A stretch of 37,754 nt of DNA from UMGS1696 sp964623635. Its GTDB lineage: Bacteria > Bacillota > Clostridia > Oscillospirales > CAG-272. A model generated the notes under the pieces. It searched no databases and was not told where the DNA came from. It saw nothing but the letters and a program-made list of their open reading frames with translations. The stretch lies in assembly GCA_964623635.1 (NCBI GenBank), contig CAZUUA010000016.1, positions 1-37,754 on the forward strand, read 5' to 3'. Every line of letters begins with the position of its first letter. Position 1 is the stretch's first letter. Positions 1 through 8,167 of this stretch are shown piece by piece. The position numbers and the translations under genes are program-made.

Positions 1-54
1 ACGAAAAATCTGCCGACGCATCTGCATCATCAGAATTGTGCGGTGGCGCCCTAA
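1..54 (+). CDS. Possible C-terminal end of an upstream gene (partial)
   Basis: The first frame is open from the window edge and ends in TAA at 52-54, 28 bases before the ATG of the next gene. This would fit the tail of an upstream gene in the same glycan operon. Only 17 residues are visible, with no motif, so this may equally be non-coding leader sequence. No promoter for the downstream genes is visible in these first 80 bases, which weakly favours read-through from an upstream gene. Confidence 0.25.
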   Translation, partial: TKNLPTHLHHQNCAVAP

Positions 55-82
55 ATTTACAAAAAAGGAGTACCCAATATCC

Positions 83-2218
83 ATGTTTGAAAATGCCAAA
101 TATATCTGGTGTGCCGGAATGCAGGACACACCCAATTGTTACATAAACTGCTACGAGAACATCCACGTTACCGCCGGACGCAAGTATGTCCTGTACATCA
201 CGGCGCACACCGATTATGCGGTTTGGGCTGGAGAGACGTTACTGGCCTCCGGGCAGTTTGCCGATTATCCCGATCAGGTGAAGATTTACGACACCATCGA
301 TCTGACCGACAAGCTGAACCCCGGTGAGAATGCTTTGGTCATCACCGGCTACGGTCAGCGCATCGACAGCTCTACCCAGCGTGGCGAGGTTTCCGGGATC
401 CTATATGTGCTGACCGAAGATGGCGTGGACATCTGCCATTCTTCCACCGACACCAAGATCGCACCCCATCCGCATTTTATCGGCGGCGAAATGGAGCACG
501 TGTCCGGTCAGCTGGGCTACACCTTCCAGTACGATGCCACTACCGATGCCACACCGGTCTATGGCAAGGCCATCGTGACCGCTGACGTGACCCTGGCACC
601 TCGTCCCATCGAAAAGCTCACGGTCGGCGACCCCTGTCCCATGCGGCTGGTCTCCCACGGCTGCTTCAACGATGGCACGCCGAAGAACACCCTTGGTCAA
701 CGGATGCAGTATGCGTCCCTGTCCTTTATGGATCAGGCCATGCCTGACTGGAATGCCGGCTTTGCGATGCCCAAGGCCGAAGGTGCTGACGGTACCTGGT
801 GTGTCATCGATTTGGGGCAAGAGGAAGCCGGGCTTTTGTCCATCGACATCGAAGCGGAAAAGGACACCGAGCTGCTCATTGGCTGGGGTGAACACCTGGA
901 CGATATGCGTGTGCGCTCCTTCATCGGTGGCCGGAACTTTGCCTGCCGGGTCGTGGTAAAGGCTGGTCGTTCTACCTTTGTCAATCCCCTTAGACGGCTG
1001 GGCTGTCGGTATCTGGAGCTCCACGCCTATGGCAGCGTAACACTGCACCGTCTCTCCATTTTGCCCACTAACTATCCCACCACCGCCGACATCGACTTCC
1101 ACTGCGCCGACCATATGCACAACACCATCTACGAGGTCTGCAAGCGGACGCTGCTCATGTGTATGCACGAGCATTACGAGGACTGCCCCTGGCGTGAACA
1201 ATCCCTGTACGCTATGGACTCCCGGAACCAGATGCTCTGCGGCTACTACACCTTCAAGGAGACTCGATTCCCCAAGGCTTCTCTGCGGCTGATCGGCCAA
1301 TCCATTCGGGACGACGACCTGTTGGAGCTGTGTTCCCCGGCGCGTGTGCCCATCACCATTCCCTGCTTCTGCGCCATCTATCTGACCGAGCTGTGGGAAT
1401 ACGTACTGTTCTCCGGCGACACGGCCTTTGGCGAAGAAATGCTGCCGGTCTGTGAAAGAGTCTGCAGTGCCTTCCGGCAGCGCATCGGTGAAAATGGTCT
1501 GATCCCGCTTTTGGTGGAAGGACAATACTGGAACTTCTACGAATGGCAGTCCGGTCTGGAAGGTGGCATTGGTCGCATCGAAGGACAGCCCACCTGTGAC
1601 CTGCCTCTGAATGCCTTCGTTTCCATGGCATTCCAGTGCATGGACAAGCTGCTTTCTGCCATAGGCAAGGATGGTTCTGCCTACCGTGCCCTGGCCGATA
1701 AGCTCAACGCTGCCTGCCACAAGGCCTACTACAACGAGGAAGCCGGCTGGTACTACACCAAGCTGGATCCCAGCACCGGCGAACGGACACACCTGGCACA
1801 GCTCTCTCAGGCACTGGCCGTTGTGGCTGGTATTTGTCCCGAAACGGAACTGGATCGGGTACTGGAGAATCTGGCCTACGACAAGGAACAGCTGGAGGTG
1901 ACCCTGTCCCACAGCGTATTCCGGTATGATGCCCTGCTGCGTCGTCCGGAAAAATACGGTCGGTACGTATTCGACCACATTGCAGGACAGTTCGGCCATA
2001 TGCTGCGGAAGGACGCCACCACCTTCTGGGAGACCATGGACGGCGGCGATGCCTTTGGATTTGCCGGAAGCTTGTGCCACGCCTGGTCCGCCATTCCGTC
2101 CTATCTCTACTTCCGCTATGTGGTGGGTCTGTACCCCGATGCACCCGGCCACATGGGAGACGCCAAGCCGCTGCCCACTGCCTACACCGGCCTGTACGAA
2201 GTAGAAACAAACTATTGA
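83..2218 (+). CDS. GH78-like glycoside hydrolase (alpha-L-rhamnosidase family)
   Basis: A 711-residue protein with the layout of family 78 glycoside hydrolases: N-terminal beta-rich carbohydrate-binding-like part, then an (alpha/alpha)6 barrel. The barrel has the signature EDCPWREQSLYAMDSR with D367, E372 and D379, the same 5- and 7-residue spacing as the catalytic/substrate-binding acids of characterised GH78 enzymes. The motif FWE (E650) fits the general base. The family cleaves terminal alpha-L-rhamnose; the exact substrate here is unknown. There is no signal peptide, so it should act on imported oligosaccharides in the cytoplasm. The ATG at 83 is chosen because an AAAAAAGGAG ribosome site lies just upstream; the frame is open further 5' but without such a site. 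It sits 15 bases before three GH123-like genes, apparently in one operon. Confidence 0.85.
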   Translation: MFENAKYIWCAGMQDTPNCYINCYENIHVTAGRKYVLYITAHTDYAVWAGETLLASGQFADYPDQVKIYDTIDLTDKLNPGENALVITGYGQRIDSSTQRGEVSGILYVLTEDGVDICHSSTDTKIAPHPHFIGGEMEHVSGQLGYTFQYDATTDATPVYGKAIVTADVTLAPRPIEKLTVGDPCPMRLVSHGCFNDGTPKNTLGQRMQYASLSFMDQAMPDWNAGFAMPKAEGADGTWCVIDLGQEEAGLLSIDIEAEKDTELLIGWGEHLDDMRVRSFIGGRNFACRVVVKAGRSTFVNPLRRLGCRYLELHAYGSVTLHRLSILPTNYPTTADIDFHCADHMHNTIYEVCKRTLLMCMHEHYEDCPWREQSLYAMDSRNQMLCGYYTFKETRFPKASLRLIGQSIRDDDLLELCSPARVPITIPCFCAIYLTELWEYVLFSGDTAFGEEMLPVCERVCSAFRQRIGENGLIPLLVEGQYWNFYEWQSGLEGGIGRIEGQPTCDLPLNAFVSMAFQCMDKLLSAIGKDGSAYRALADKLNAACHKAYYNEEAGWYYTKLDPSTGERTHLAQLSQALAVVAGICPETELDRVLENLAYDKEQLEVTLSHSVFRYDALLRRPEKYGRYVFDHIAGQFGHMLRKDATTFWETMDGGDAFGFAGSLCHAWSAIPSYLYFRYVVGLYPDAPGHMGDAKPLPTAYTGLYEVETNY

Positions 2219-2233
2219 GGTTGATAAGCATCC

Positions 2234-4209
2234 ATGATCCGACTCAGCCCCATCCGCAGCACGGAAAAGTGCTTCTATGACGAGAACATCACAGACAAAC
2301 GACCGCTTACTGCCATGACCGTGCTGCGTGGAGAACAGTGCAGCTTTGCGTTTGCCTGCACAGCCGATACGGCTCCCGGCTGGGGCAATGCGTATCCGGT
2401 GCAGTGGTCGCTGGACTGTGCCCTGCCCTATACCCTGTCCTCGGTGGAGCTGCTGCCCAACCGGGAACCCATCTTTCACCGCAAGGCAGATGAGCGCTAT
2501 CTGCGTACCACGCCGGGACTGTATCCCGATCTGCTGCACCGATTGACGCCCGGCGTACCCTATCACGTACCCTACGGCGGTCTGTCTGCACTATTCTGCG
2601 TGGTAGACATTCCGGTGGATGCACGACCCGGTGTCTATCCGGTGACGCTGACCCTGACCTGTGGCACCGAGGCGGTCTCTGCTGCGGTACAGGTAGAGGT
2701 GTTGTCTGCGGTGCTGCCGGAACAGACGTTGACCGTGACCCAGTGGTTCCACTGCGACTGTCTGGCAAGCCTGTACGAGGTGGAGATCTTCTCCGACGCC
2801 CATTGGCAGATCCTCGAAAACTATGTGCGTCTGGCCGTCAAAACCGGTACCAACGCCATCACCACGCCGGTCTTTACACCACCCATGGACACGGAGATCG
2901 GCTACGAACGTCCCACGGTACAGCTGGTGGATATGTGGTACGACGCAGGCACCGGCGCATGGCAGTTCGGCTTTGACAAGCTGGAACGATGGGTAGCTAT
3001 GTGTGACCGATGTGGGGTAGCCTATTTTGAAATTTCCCATTTGTTCTGGCCCCGGTGCGATCTGGTGGTGCCCAAGATCATGGCAAATGTCACCGAGATC
3101 GATGGCACCGTCGTGTATCGACAGGTCTTCCCCACCCAAACCGATCCACGCAGCGACGGCTACCGGGATTTCATTCGTGCCTTTCTGACGGCGTTCCTTG
3201 CCAAAATGCGAGCGCTGGGTGCCGACAAGCGGTGCATCTTCCACATTTCCGATGAACCCTATCTGGATCGGCTCCCCATCTACCGAGCACTGGTGGACGA
3301 GGTGGCAGACCTTTTGGACGGATACCGCCGGATCGATGCCATTTCCAATATCGAATATTTTACGGAAGGACTGACGCCGATCCCGGTGCCGGAGACCATG
3401 TCCATGGAGCCGTTTCTACAGGAAGCCGAAACCGGTGCTTTGCCGGAGCTGTGGACGTACTATTGCTGTGATACCACAGAGAATATTTCCAACCGGTTCT
3501 TCTCCATGTCCGGCGACCGCACCCGGATCATTGGCCCTCAGCTCTGGCGATGGAACTGCAAAGGCTTTCTCCCATCTACCGAGCACTGGTGGACGAGGTG
3601 GCAGACCTTTTGGACGGATACCGCCGGATCGATGCCATTTCCAATATCGAATATTTTACGGAAGGACTGACGCCGATCCCGGTGCCGGAGACCATGTCCA
3701 TGGAGCCGTTTCTACAGGAAGCCGAAACCGGTGCTTTGCCGGAGCTGTGGACGTACTATTGCTGTGATACCACAGAGAATATTTCCAACCGGTTCTTCTC
3801 CATGTCCGGCGACCGCACCCGGATCATTGGCCCTCAGCTCTGGCGATGGAACTGCAAAGGCTTTCTCCATTGGGGCTTCAACTTCTGGTATTCCTGCGGT
3901 TCCCGTGAGGTGGTAAACCCGTACTCTATCACGGAGGGCAACTATTTTGGTCCGGCAGGCGATGCGTTTTTGGTCTATCCCGGTCCCCACGGACAGCCGG
4001 AGGAAAGCATTCGTCTGCACTACTTCACCGAAGCTCTGCAGGATGTACGTGCCCTGCAGCTGGCCGAAGCGCTCTGCGGACGAGAAGCGGTGGAAGCTTT
4101 GGTGGATGCCTACGGCACGCTGACCTTCCAGACACTGCCAAACGTACCGGACTACTGCCACGAGCTGCGGCAACAGGTAAATAGACTCATTGCGTCCCAT
4201 TGCAAGTGA
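2234..4209 (+). pseudogene. GH123-like (DUF4091) glycosidase, copy 1, disrupted by a 296-bp tandem duplication
   Basis: First of three tandem paralogues related to the Glyco_hydro_123/DUF4091 family, whose characterised members are retaining N-acetyl-beta-galactosaminidases using an adjacent Asp-Glu pair. The pair is present in HISDEP at D340-E341. The reading frame from ATG 2234 is normal to about residue 446, then enters a second exact copy of bases 3275-3570. Because 296 is not a multiple of three, the frame shifts and stops at 3670 after about 32 foreign residues. The native C-terminal part continues in another frame to TAG-type termination at 4209. Removing one copy restores a 559-residue protein, matching its neighbours (562 and 552). 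It may be a recent mutation, a reversible switch or an assembly artefact. Confidence 0.85.
3275..3868 (+). repeat. Exact 296-bp head-to-tail tandem duplication
   Basis: Bases 3275-3572 are identical to 3571-3868 at an offset of 296, with no mismatch found by eye. The junction lies in a short C-run (CTTTCT|CCCATC), so only about 2 bases of microhomology are shared at the ends. The unit is wholly internal to the GH123-like gene and covers the segment just after the catalytic HISDEP motif up to the conserved WNCKGF segment. Lack of any divergence means it is very recent or artificial. Confidence 0.97.
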
Positions 4210-4226
4210 CAAACGGAGGAGAACCC

Positions 4227-5915
4227 ATGCCCATCTTTCTGCGACCCATTCCCGGCACCGAAAAATGCTTTATGGAGCAGTCCATCACGGACAAGCCCAT
4301 CCTGACCGGTGACACGGTGCTGCGTGGTGAGGAATACCATTTTCAGCTGGCGTACACCACCACCGAACCGGGTCACGATCCCAAGGCTATTCTGTGGCTG
4401 GATTGGGACAGCGACCTACCCTGCACCATCGAGACCGTGGAGCAGATCCCGGTGCGTGTGCCCTGCTACCATACACCCACCAACCAGGACGACGACTACC
4501 TGAAAAAGACACCCGGTCTGTACCCGGATCTGCTGTGTCCACTGGAAAAGGGTGCCCGTGTGTTCGTACCCTACGGCGAGCTGAAGGCACTGTACGTGAC
4601 CGTGAAGCTCCCAAGCGATGCACCGGCCGGCGAACACACCATCACCGTGCGCTTCACCGATGCACCCCATGGCAACACCGTGCTCTCCGCCACCTTTACC
4701 CTGCGTGTGATCCCGGCGACCTTGCCAAAGCAGGCGCTGAAATACACCAACTGGCTGTACTGCGACTGCGTGTCCTCTGTGTACGAGCTGGAAATTTTCT
4801 CGGACAAGCACTGGACATATCTGGAAAATCTCATTCGTACTGCCGTGGACAACGGGATCAATATGATCCTGACACCCCTTGTCACCCTGCCGCTGGACAC
4901 CGATGTAGGCTTCGAGCGTCCCACACTGCAGCTGGCGGACATCCAGCGGATCGAAGAAAACGGCGTCGTTCACTGGCACTTTGGCTGGGACAAATTGGAG
5001 CGATGGGTCGATATGTGTGACCGCTGTGGCGTGGAATATTTTGAGGTGTGCCATCTCTTTTCCCAATGGGGACTGGCACACGCACCCAAGATCGTAGCAA
5101 AGGTGAATGGGAAAGAGGAAAAGGTCTTTGGCTGGGACACCGACGGGCTCTCCGACGAATACCTATCCTTCCTGCGTGCCATGCTGACCTCATTTCTCAC
5201 CAAGATGAAATCTCTCAGTCGTGCGGACAAGCGGTGCTATTTCCACATTTCCGACGAGCCGATCCTGCCTCATCTGGAACGGTACAAAAAAGCCTACGAT
5301 GCCCTGGCCGATATCCTTGCCGACTATCCCACCATGGATGCCCTGTCCAGCTTCGATTTCTATAAAGAGGGTCTGGTGAAGCAGCCGGTACCTGCCTCCA
5401 ACCACATCGAACCCTTCTTAGAAGCTCACGTGCCGAATCTGTGGACGTACTACTGCTGTGGGCAAAATGTGGACGTGTCCAACCGGTATTTGGCGATGCC
5501 CGGCAGTCGTACCCGGATCATAGGCGTACAGCTGTGGAAGTACGACCTGGTGGGATTTTTGCAGTGGGGCTACAACTCCTGGTATGCGCTGGGTTCCCGT
5601 GAGGTGATTAATCCGTATCTGGTGAACGACGGCAACCACTATGTACCGGCCGGCGACTGCTACGGCGTATACCCCGGTCCCCACGGCAGGCCCTACAATT
5701 CCCTGCACATGAAGGCCGTCACGGATGCGCTGTACGATCTGCGGATGCTGCGGTTGGCAGAGGACCTCTGCGGCAAGGAAGCGGTGCTATCCGTGGTGGA
5801 AGACGGCATTTGTCCCATCACCTTTGCCACATATCCCCATGACGAAAGCTATCTGCCCACCATGCGCCGCCGGGTACACCAGCTGATCGAAGCGGCACTG
5901 GGCGACGGTTCATAA
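4227..5915 (+). CDS. GH123-like (DUF4091) glycosidase, copy 2
   Basis: Intact 562-residue paralogue. The start at 4227 follows GGAGGA (4215-4220); an in-frame upstream ATG at 4200 lies inside the previous gene and lacks a ribosome site. An N-terminal beta-sandwich-like half (about 1-180) precedes a TIM-barrel-like half containing HISDEP with the catalytic-type pair D343-E344. The C-terminal segment (WTYYCCGQ, GFLQWGYN, YPGPHGRP) is typical of DUF4091. No signal peptide is seen, so it is presumably cytoplasmic. GH123 enzymes release beta-linked GalNAc, but these short Clostridial versions are distant and the true substrate is not established. It follows copy 1 by 17 bases and precedes copy 3 by 38. 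Confidence 0.8.
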   Translation: MPIFLRPIPGTEKCFMEQSITDKPILTGDTVLRGEEYHFQLAYTTTEPGHDPKAILWLDWDSDLPCTIETVEQIPVRVPCYHTPTNQDDDYLKKTPGLYPDLLCPLEKGARVFVPYGELKALYVTVKLPSDAPAGEHTITVRFTDAPHGNTVLSATFTLRVIPATLPKQALKYTNWLYCDCVSSVYELEIFSDKHWTYLENLIRTAVDNGINMILTPLVTLPLDTDVGFERPTLQLADIQRIEENGVVHWHFGWDKLERWVDMCDRCGVEYFEVCHLFSQWGLAHAPKIVAKVNGKEEKVFGWDTDGLSDEYLSFLRAMLTSFLTKMKSLSRADKRCYFHISDEPILPHLERYKKAYDALADILADYPTMDALSSFDFYKEGLVKQPVPASNHIEPFLEAHVPNLWTYYCCGQNVDVSNRYLAMPGSRTRIIGVQLWKYDLVGFLQWGYNSWYALGSREVINPYLVNDGNHYVPAGDCYGVYPGPHGRPYNSLHMKAVTDALYDLRMLRLAEDLCGKEAVLSVVEDGICPITFATYPHDESYLPTMRRRVHQLIEAALGDGS

Positions 5916-5953
5916 AACAAACATACACAAAACCAAAAAAGGAGCTATACATC

Positions 5954-7612
5954 ATGCCTATTTTCATGAAAGCGATCCCTGCCAGCGAAAAGTGCTTCAT
6001 GGATCAGTCCATTGACGAAAAGCCAAGACTGCTCTCGGACACCGTACTGCGTGGGGAAGAATACCACTTTGAAGTGGCGTACACCACCACCGAACCCGGC
6101 CACGACCCCAAGTGTCAGCTGATCTTAGACTGTGACGGCGGTCTGCCCTTCACCGTAGAGACCGTGGAACAAGTGCCCGTGCGTGTGCCCTGCTACCACA
6201 ACGCCAACGATGACTACTACCTGCGCAAGGAACCCGGTCTGTTCCCGGATCTGCTGTGCCCCATCGAAAAGGGCGCCCGTGTCTTTGTGGCGTACAAGGA
6301 GCTGCGTTCGTTCTTTGTGACGGTCAAGGTACCTGCCAATGCCGCTGCCGGGGAATATCCCATCTCCATCCGGCTGAACACCAACGAAGGGATCTTAGCC
6401 GTAGAAGCCATTGTCACGCTGCGGGTCATTGCTGCCACGCTGCCGAAGCAGGATCTGAAGATCACGGAATGGTTCCACTGCGACTGCCTGGCGTCCTATT
6501 ACGAAGTGCCGGTGTTCTCCGAAAAGCATTGGAGCATCATCGAAAACTACATCCGCACCGCTGTGGACAACGGCATCAACATGATCCTGACGCCCGTGTT
6601 CACGCCGCCGCTGGATACCGCTGTGGGTGGCGAAAGACCCACGGTGCAGCTGGTGGATGTGGAAAAAATCGAAGGCGGCTGGAAGTTCGGCTTTGACAAG
6701 CTGGAAAGATGGGTCGAGCTGTGCAACCGCTGTGGCGTCGAATATTTTGAAGTATCCCATCTGTTTACCCAGTGGGGTGCCGGTCACGCACCGAAGATCA
6801 TCGCCAAGGTGAACGGTGTGGAAGAAAAGGTCTTTGGCTGGGAAACCGACTCCCTCTCTGCCGAATACACCGCCTTCCTGCGTGCGTTCCTGTCTGCATT
6901 CCTGACCAAGATGAAGTCTCTGGCCGGGGCTGACAAGCGGTGCATCTTCCACATTTCCGACGAACCCTCGCTGGATCATCTGGAAGCGTACAAGGCAGCC
7001 AAGGCAAGCATCGCCGATCTGCTGGAAGGCTACACCATCATGGATGCCCTGTCCAACTTTGAGTTCTACAAGACCGGCGCCCTGACCAATCCCATCCCGG
7101 CCACCAACCACATCACCCCCTTCTTGGAAGCGAACGTTCCCGGACTTTGGACCTACTACTGCTGTGGTCAGTGCGTGGACGTATCCAACCGGTTCTTGGC
7201 TATGCCCATGGCACGTACCCGGATCATTGGTGCGCAGATGTGGAAGTACGGCATTGAAGGGTTCCTGCAGTGGGGCTACAACTTCTGGTACTCCCAGTAC
7301 TCGGTGGAGGAGATTAATCCGTTCTACATCACGGACGGGCAGTATTTCTTCCCGGCAGGCGATGGCTACGCCGTATATCCCGGACCGAAGGGTCAGCCCT
7401 ATGCGTCCCTGCACATGAAGGCATTCACGGAAGCACTGATGGACAACCGTATGCTGAAGCTGGCAGAGGCACTGTGCGGTAAGGAAGCGGTACTGGCAGC
7501 ATTGGAAGAAGGCATCGAACCCATCACCTTCGCAAGCTATCCCCATGATGATACGTACCTGCCTACCGCAAGAGCAAGAGTTCACGCACTGATCGAGAAC
7601 GCTTTGGCGTAA
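5954..7612 (+). CDS. GH123-like (DUF4091) glycosidase, copy 3
   Basis: Intact 552-residue paralogue, more similar to copy 2 than to copy 1 (shared blocks such as TTEPGHDPK, EKVFGW and CCGQ.VDVSNR). Start ATG at 5954 follows AAAAAAGGAG at 5935-5944. Catalytic-type pair D336-E337 in HISDEP; C-terminal DUF4091 segment with GFLQWGYNFWYS and YPGPKGQPY. No signal peptide or membrane segment. Last gene of the glycan operon: a hairpin-plus-T-run terminator begins 21 bases after its stop. Three tandem copies plus a GH78-like enzyme suggest stepwise trimming of a complex glycan, but a divergent specificity for each copy is only an inference. Confidence 0.8.
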   Translation: MPIFMKAIPASEKCFMDQSIDEKPRLLSDTVLRGEEYHFEVAYTTTEPGHDPKCQLILDCDGGLPFTVETVEQVPVRVPCYHNANDDYYLRKEPGLFPDLLCPIEKGARVFVAYKELRSFFVTVKVPANAAAGEYPISIRLNTNEGILAVEAIVTLRVIAATLPKQDLKITEWFHCDCLASYYEVPVFSEKHWSIIENYIRTAVDNGINMILTPVFTPPLDTAVGGERPTVQLVDVEKIEGGWKFGFDKLERWVELCNRCGVEYFEVSHLFTQWGAGHAPKIIAKVNGVEEKVFGWETDSLSAEYTAFLRAFLSAFLTKMKSLAGADKRCIFHISDEPSLDHLEAYKAAKASIADLLEGYTIMDALSNFEFYKTGALTNPIPATNHITPFLEANVPGLWTYYCCGQCVDVSNRFLAMPMARTRIIGAQMWKYGIEGFLQWGYNFWYSQYSVEEINPFYITDGQYFFPAGDGYAVYPGPKGQPYASLHMKAFTEALMDNRMLKLAEALCGKEAVLAALEEGIEPITFASYPHDDTYLPTARARVHALIENALA

Positions 7613-7962
7613 GCATAACGACATAAAGAAAAAGGCTCTGGAATCTCTACAAGCAAGATGCTTGAGGATACCAGATCCTTTTTTCTTTTAAAAATCTCAG
7701 AATGGTTTGAAATTCTATACAACATCAAAACCAGCACTTCATCACAGTATTCATAAATAGGTAACCAATCCGGTTCAGTACGGCATTCACAAGTTCCACG
7801 ATATTTACCGATCAATTCATGATCCTGGTATCGGGCATCCAACGTTTCTCCTGCTGATAGCCTTTCAATTACAGCATACAGTTTTTCTAAATCTTTTCCT
7901 TGCTTTTTCGCCAGCTTCAGGTCTTTCTTAAACTGTCCTGTAAAGCGAACTTCGTATTTCAT
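7582..7962 (-). CDS. YafQ-family (RelE/ParE superfamily) toxin, C-terminally extended, probably decayed
   Basis: Residues 1-92 match the YafQ family of ribosome-dependent mRNA interferases: MKYEVRFTGQFKKDLK at the start, QDHEL, CRTEPDWLPIY and SNHSEIF at the end. In E. coli YafQ, catalysis uses His50, His63, Asp67, Trp68, His87 and Phe91. Here DH (H48), D64/W65-type residues and the terminal NHSEIF are kept, but the position before xEPDW is Arg instead of His, which probably lowers activity. The usual protein ends at about residue 92; this one continues about 34 residues through the glycosidase terminator and into the last codons of the neighbouring gene, suggesting loss of its own stop. The ATG overlaps the antitoxin stop (ATGA), the classical dinJ-yafQ arrangement. 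Confidence 0.65.
   Translation of the reverse strand: MKYEVRFTGQFKKDLKLAKKQGKDLEKLYAVIERLSAGETLDARYQDHELIGKYRGTCECRTEPDWLPIYEYCDEVLVLMLYRISNHSEIFKRKKDLVSSSILLVEIPEPFSLCRYAYAKAFSISA
7634..7684 (+). terminator. Rho-independent terminator of the glycosidase operon
   Basis: The sequence forms a stem GGCTCTGG/CCAGATCC (7634-7641 with 7671-7678, one mismatch/wobble) with an inner AAGC/GCTT stem, followed by TTTTTTCTTTT. An A-rich flank on the other side makes it potentially bidirectional. It overlaps the C-terminal extension of the convergent toxin ORF. Confidence 0.8.
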
Positions 7963-8108
7963 TCTTCCAGTGCCTTTCGCAGCAACTCCATATCTGTGTA
8001 ACCCTTTGCTGTCTTATCCGCTGCCAATGCGCGTCCTTCTTCAATTGCAGCGGCAGTAACAGCGTTGGGTGTATCCAGCTTTAGCGAAAACGGAATCCCA
8101 TTCTCTTT
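7959..8108 (-). pseudogene. RelB/DinJ-family antitoxin remnant lacking its N-terminus
   Basis: Reading the minus strand in the frame that ends at TGA 7961-7959 gives about 50 residues typical of the C-terminal half of RelB/DinJ antitoxins: ENGIPFSLKLDTPN, AAAIEEGRALAADK, KGYTDMELLRKALEE. The stop overlaps the toxin ATG. The upstream half, which normally forms the ribbon-helix-helix DNA-binding and dimerisation domain of about 35-40 residues, is absent: the frame runs backwards into the hydA terminator without any ATG, GTG or ribosome site before a stop. The antitoxin is therefore decapitated and probably not translated. Confidence 0.75.
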
Positions 8109-8110
8109 GC

Positions 8111-8145
8111 AAAAAAGGAGAGATCCCCTTATCGGAAATCTCTCC
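8111..8145 (-). terminator. Terminator of the hydrogenase operon
   Basis: On the minus strand a GGAGAGAT/ATCTCTCC stem with an inner CC/GG pair (8117-8145) is followed by six T (8116-8111). It lies 22 bases after the hydA stop codon and directly abuts the antitoxin remnant. Confidence 0.9.
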
Positions 8146-8167
8146 CTATGTTTATTCTATTGCAGAA

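Noticed and set aside
401..2566. A 721-codon minus-strand frame opposite the GH78-like gene
   Set aside because: Same codon-bias shadow effect; the plus strand has catalytic residues with family spacing and a strong ribosome site.
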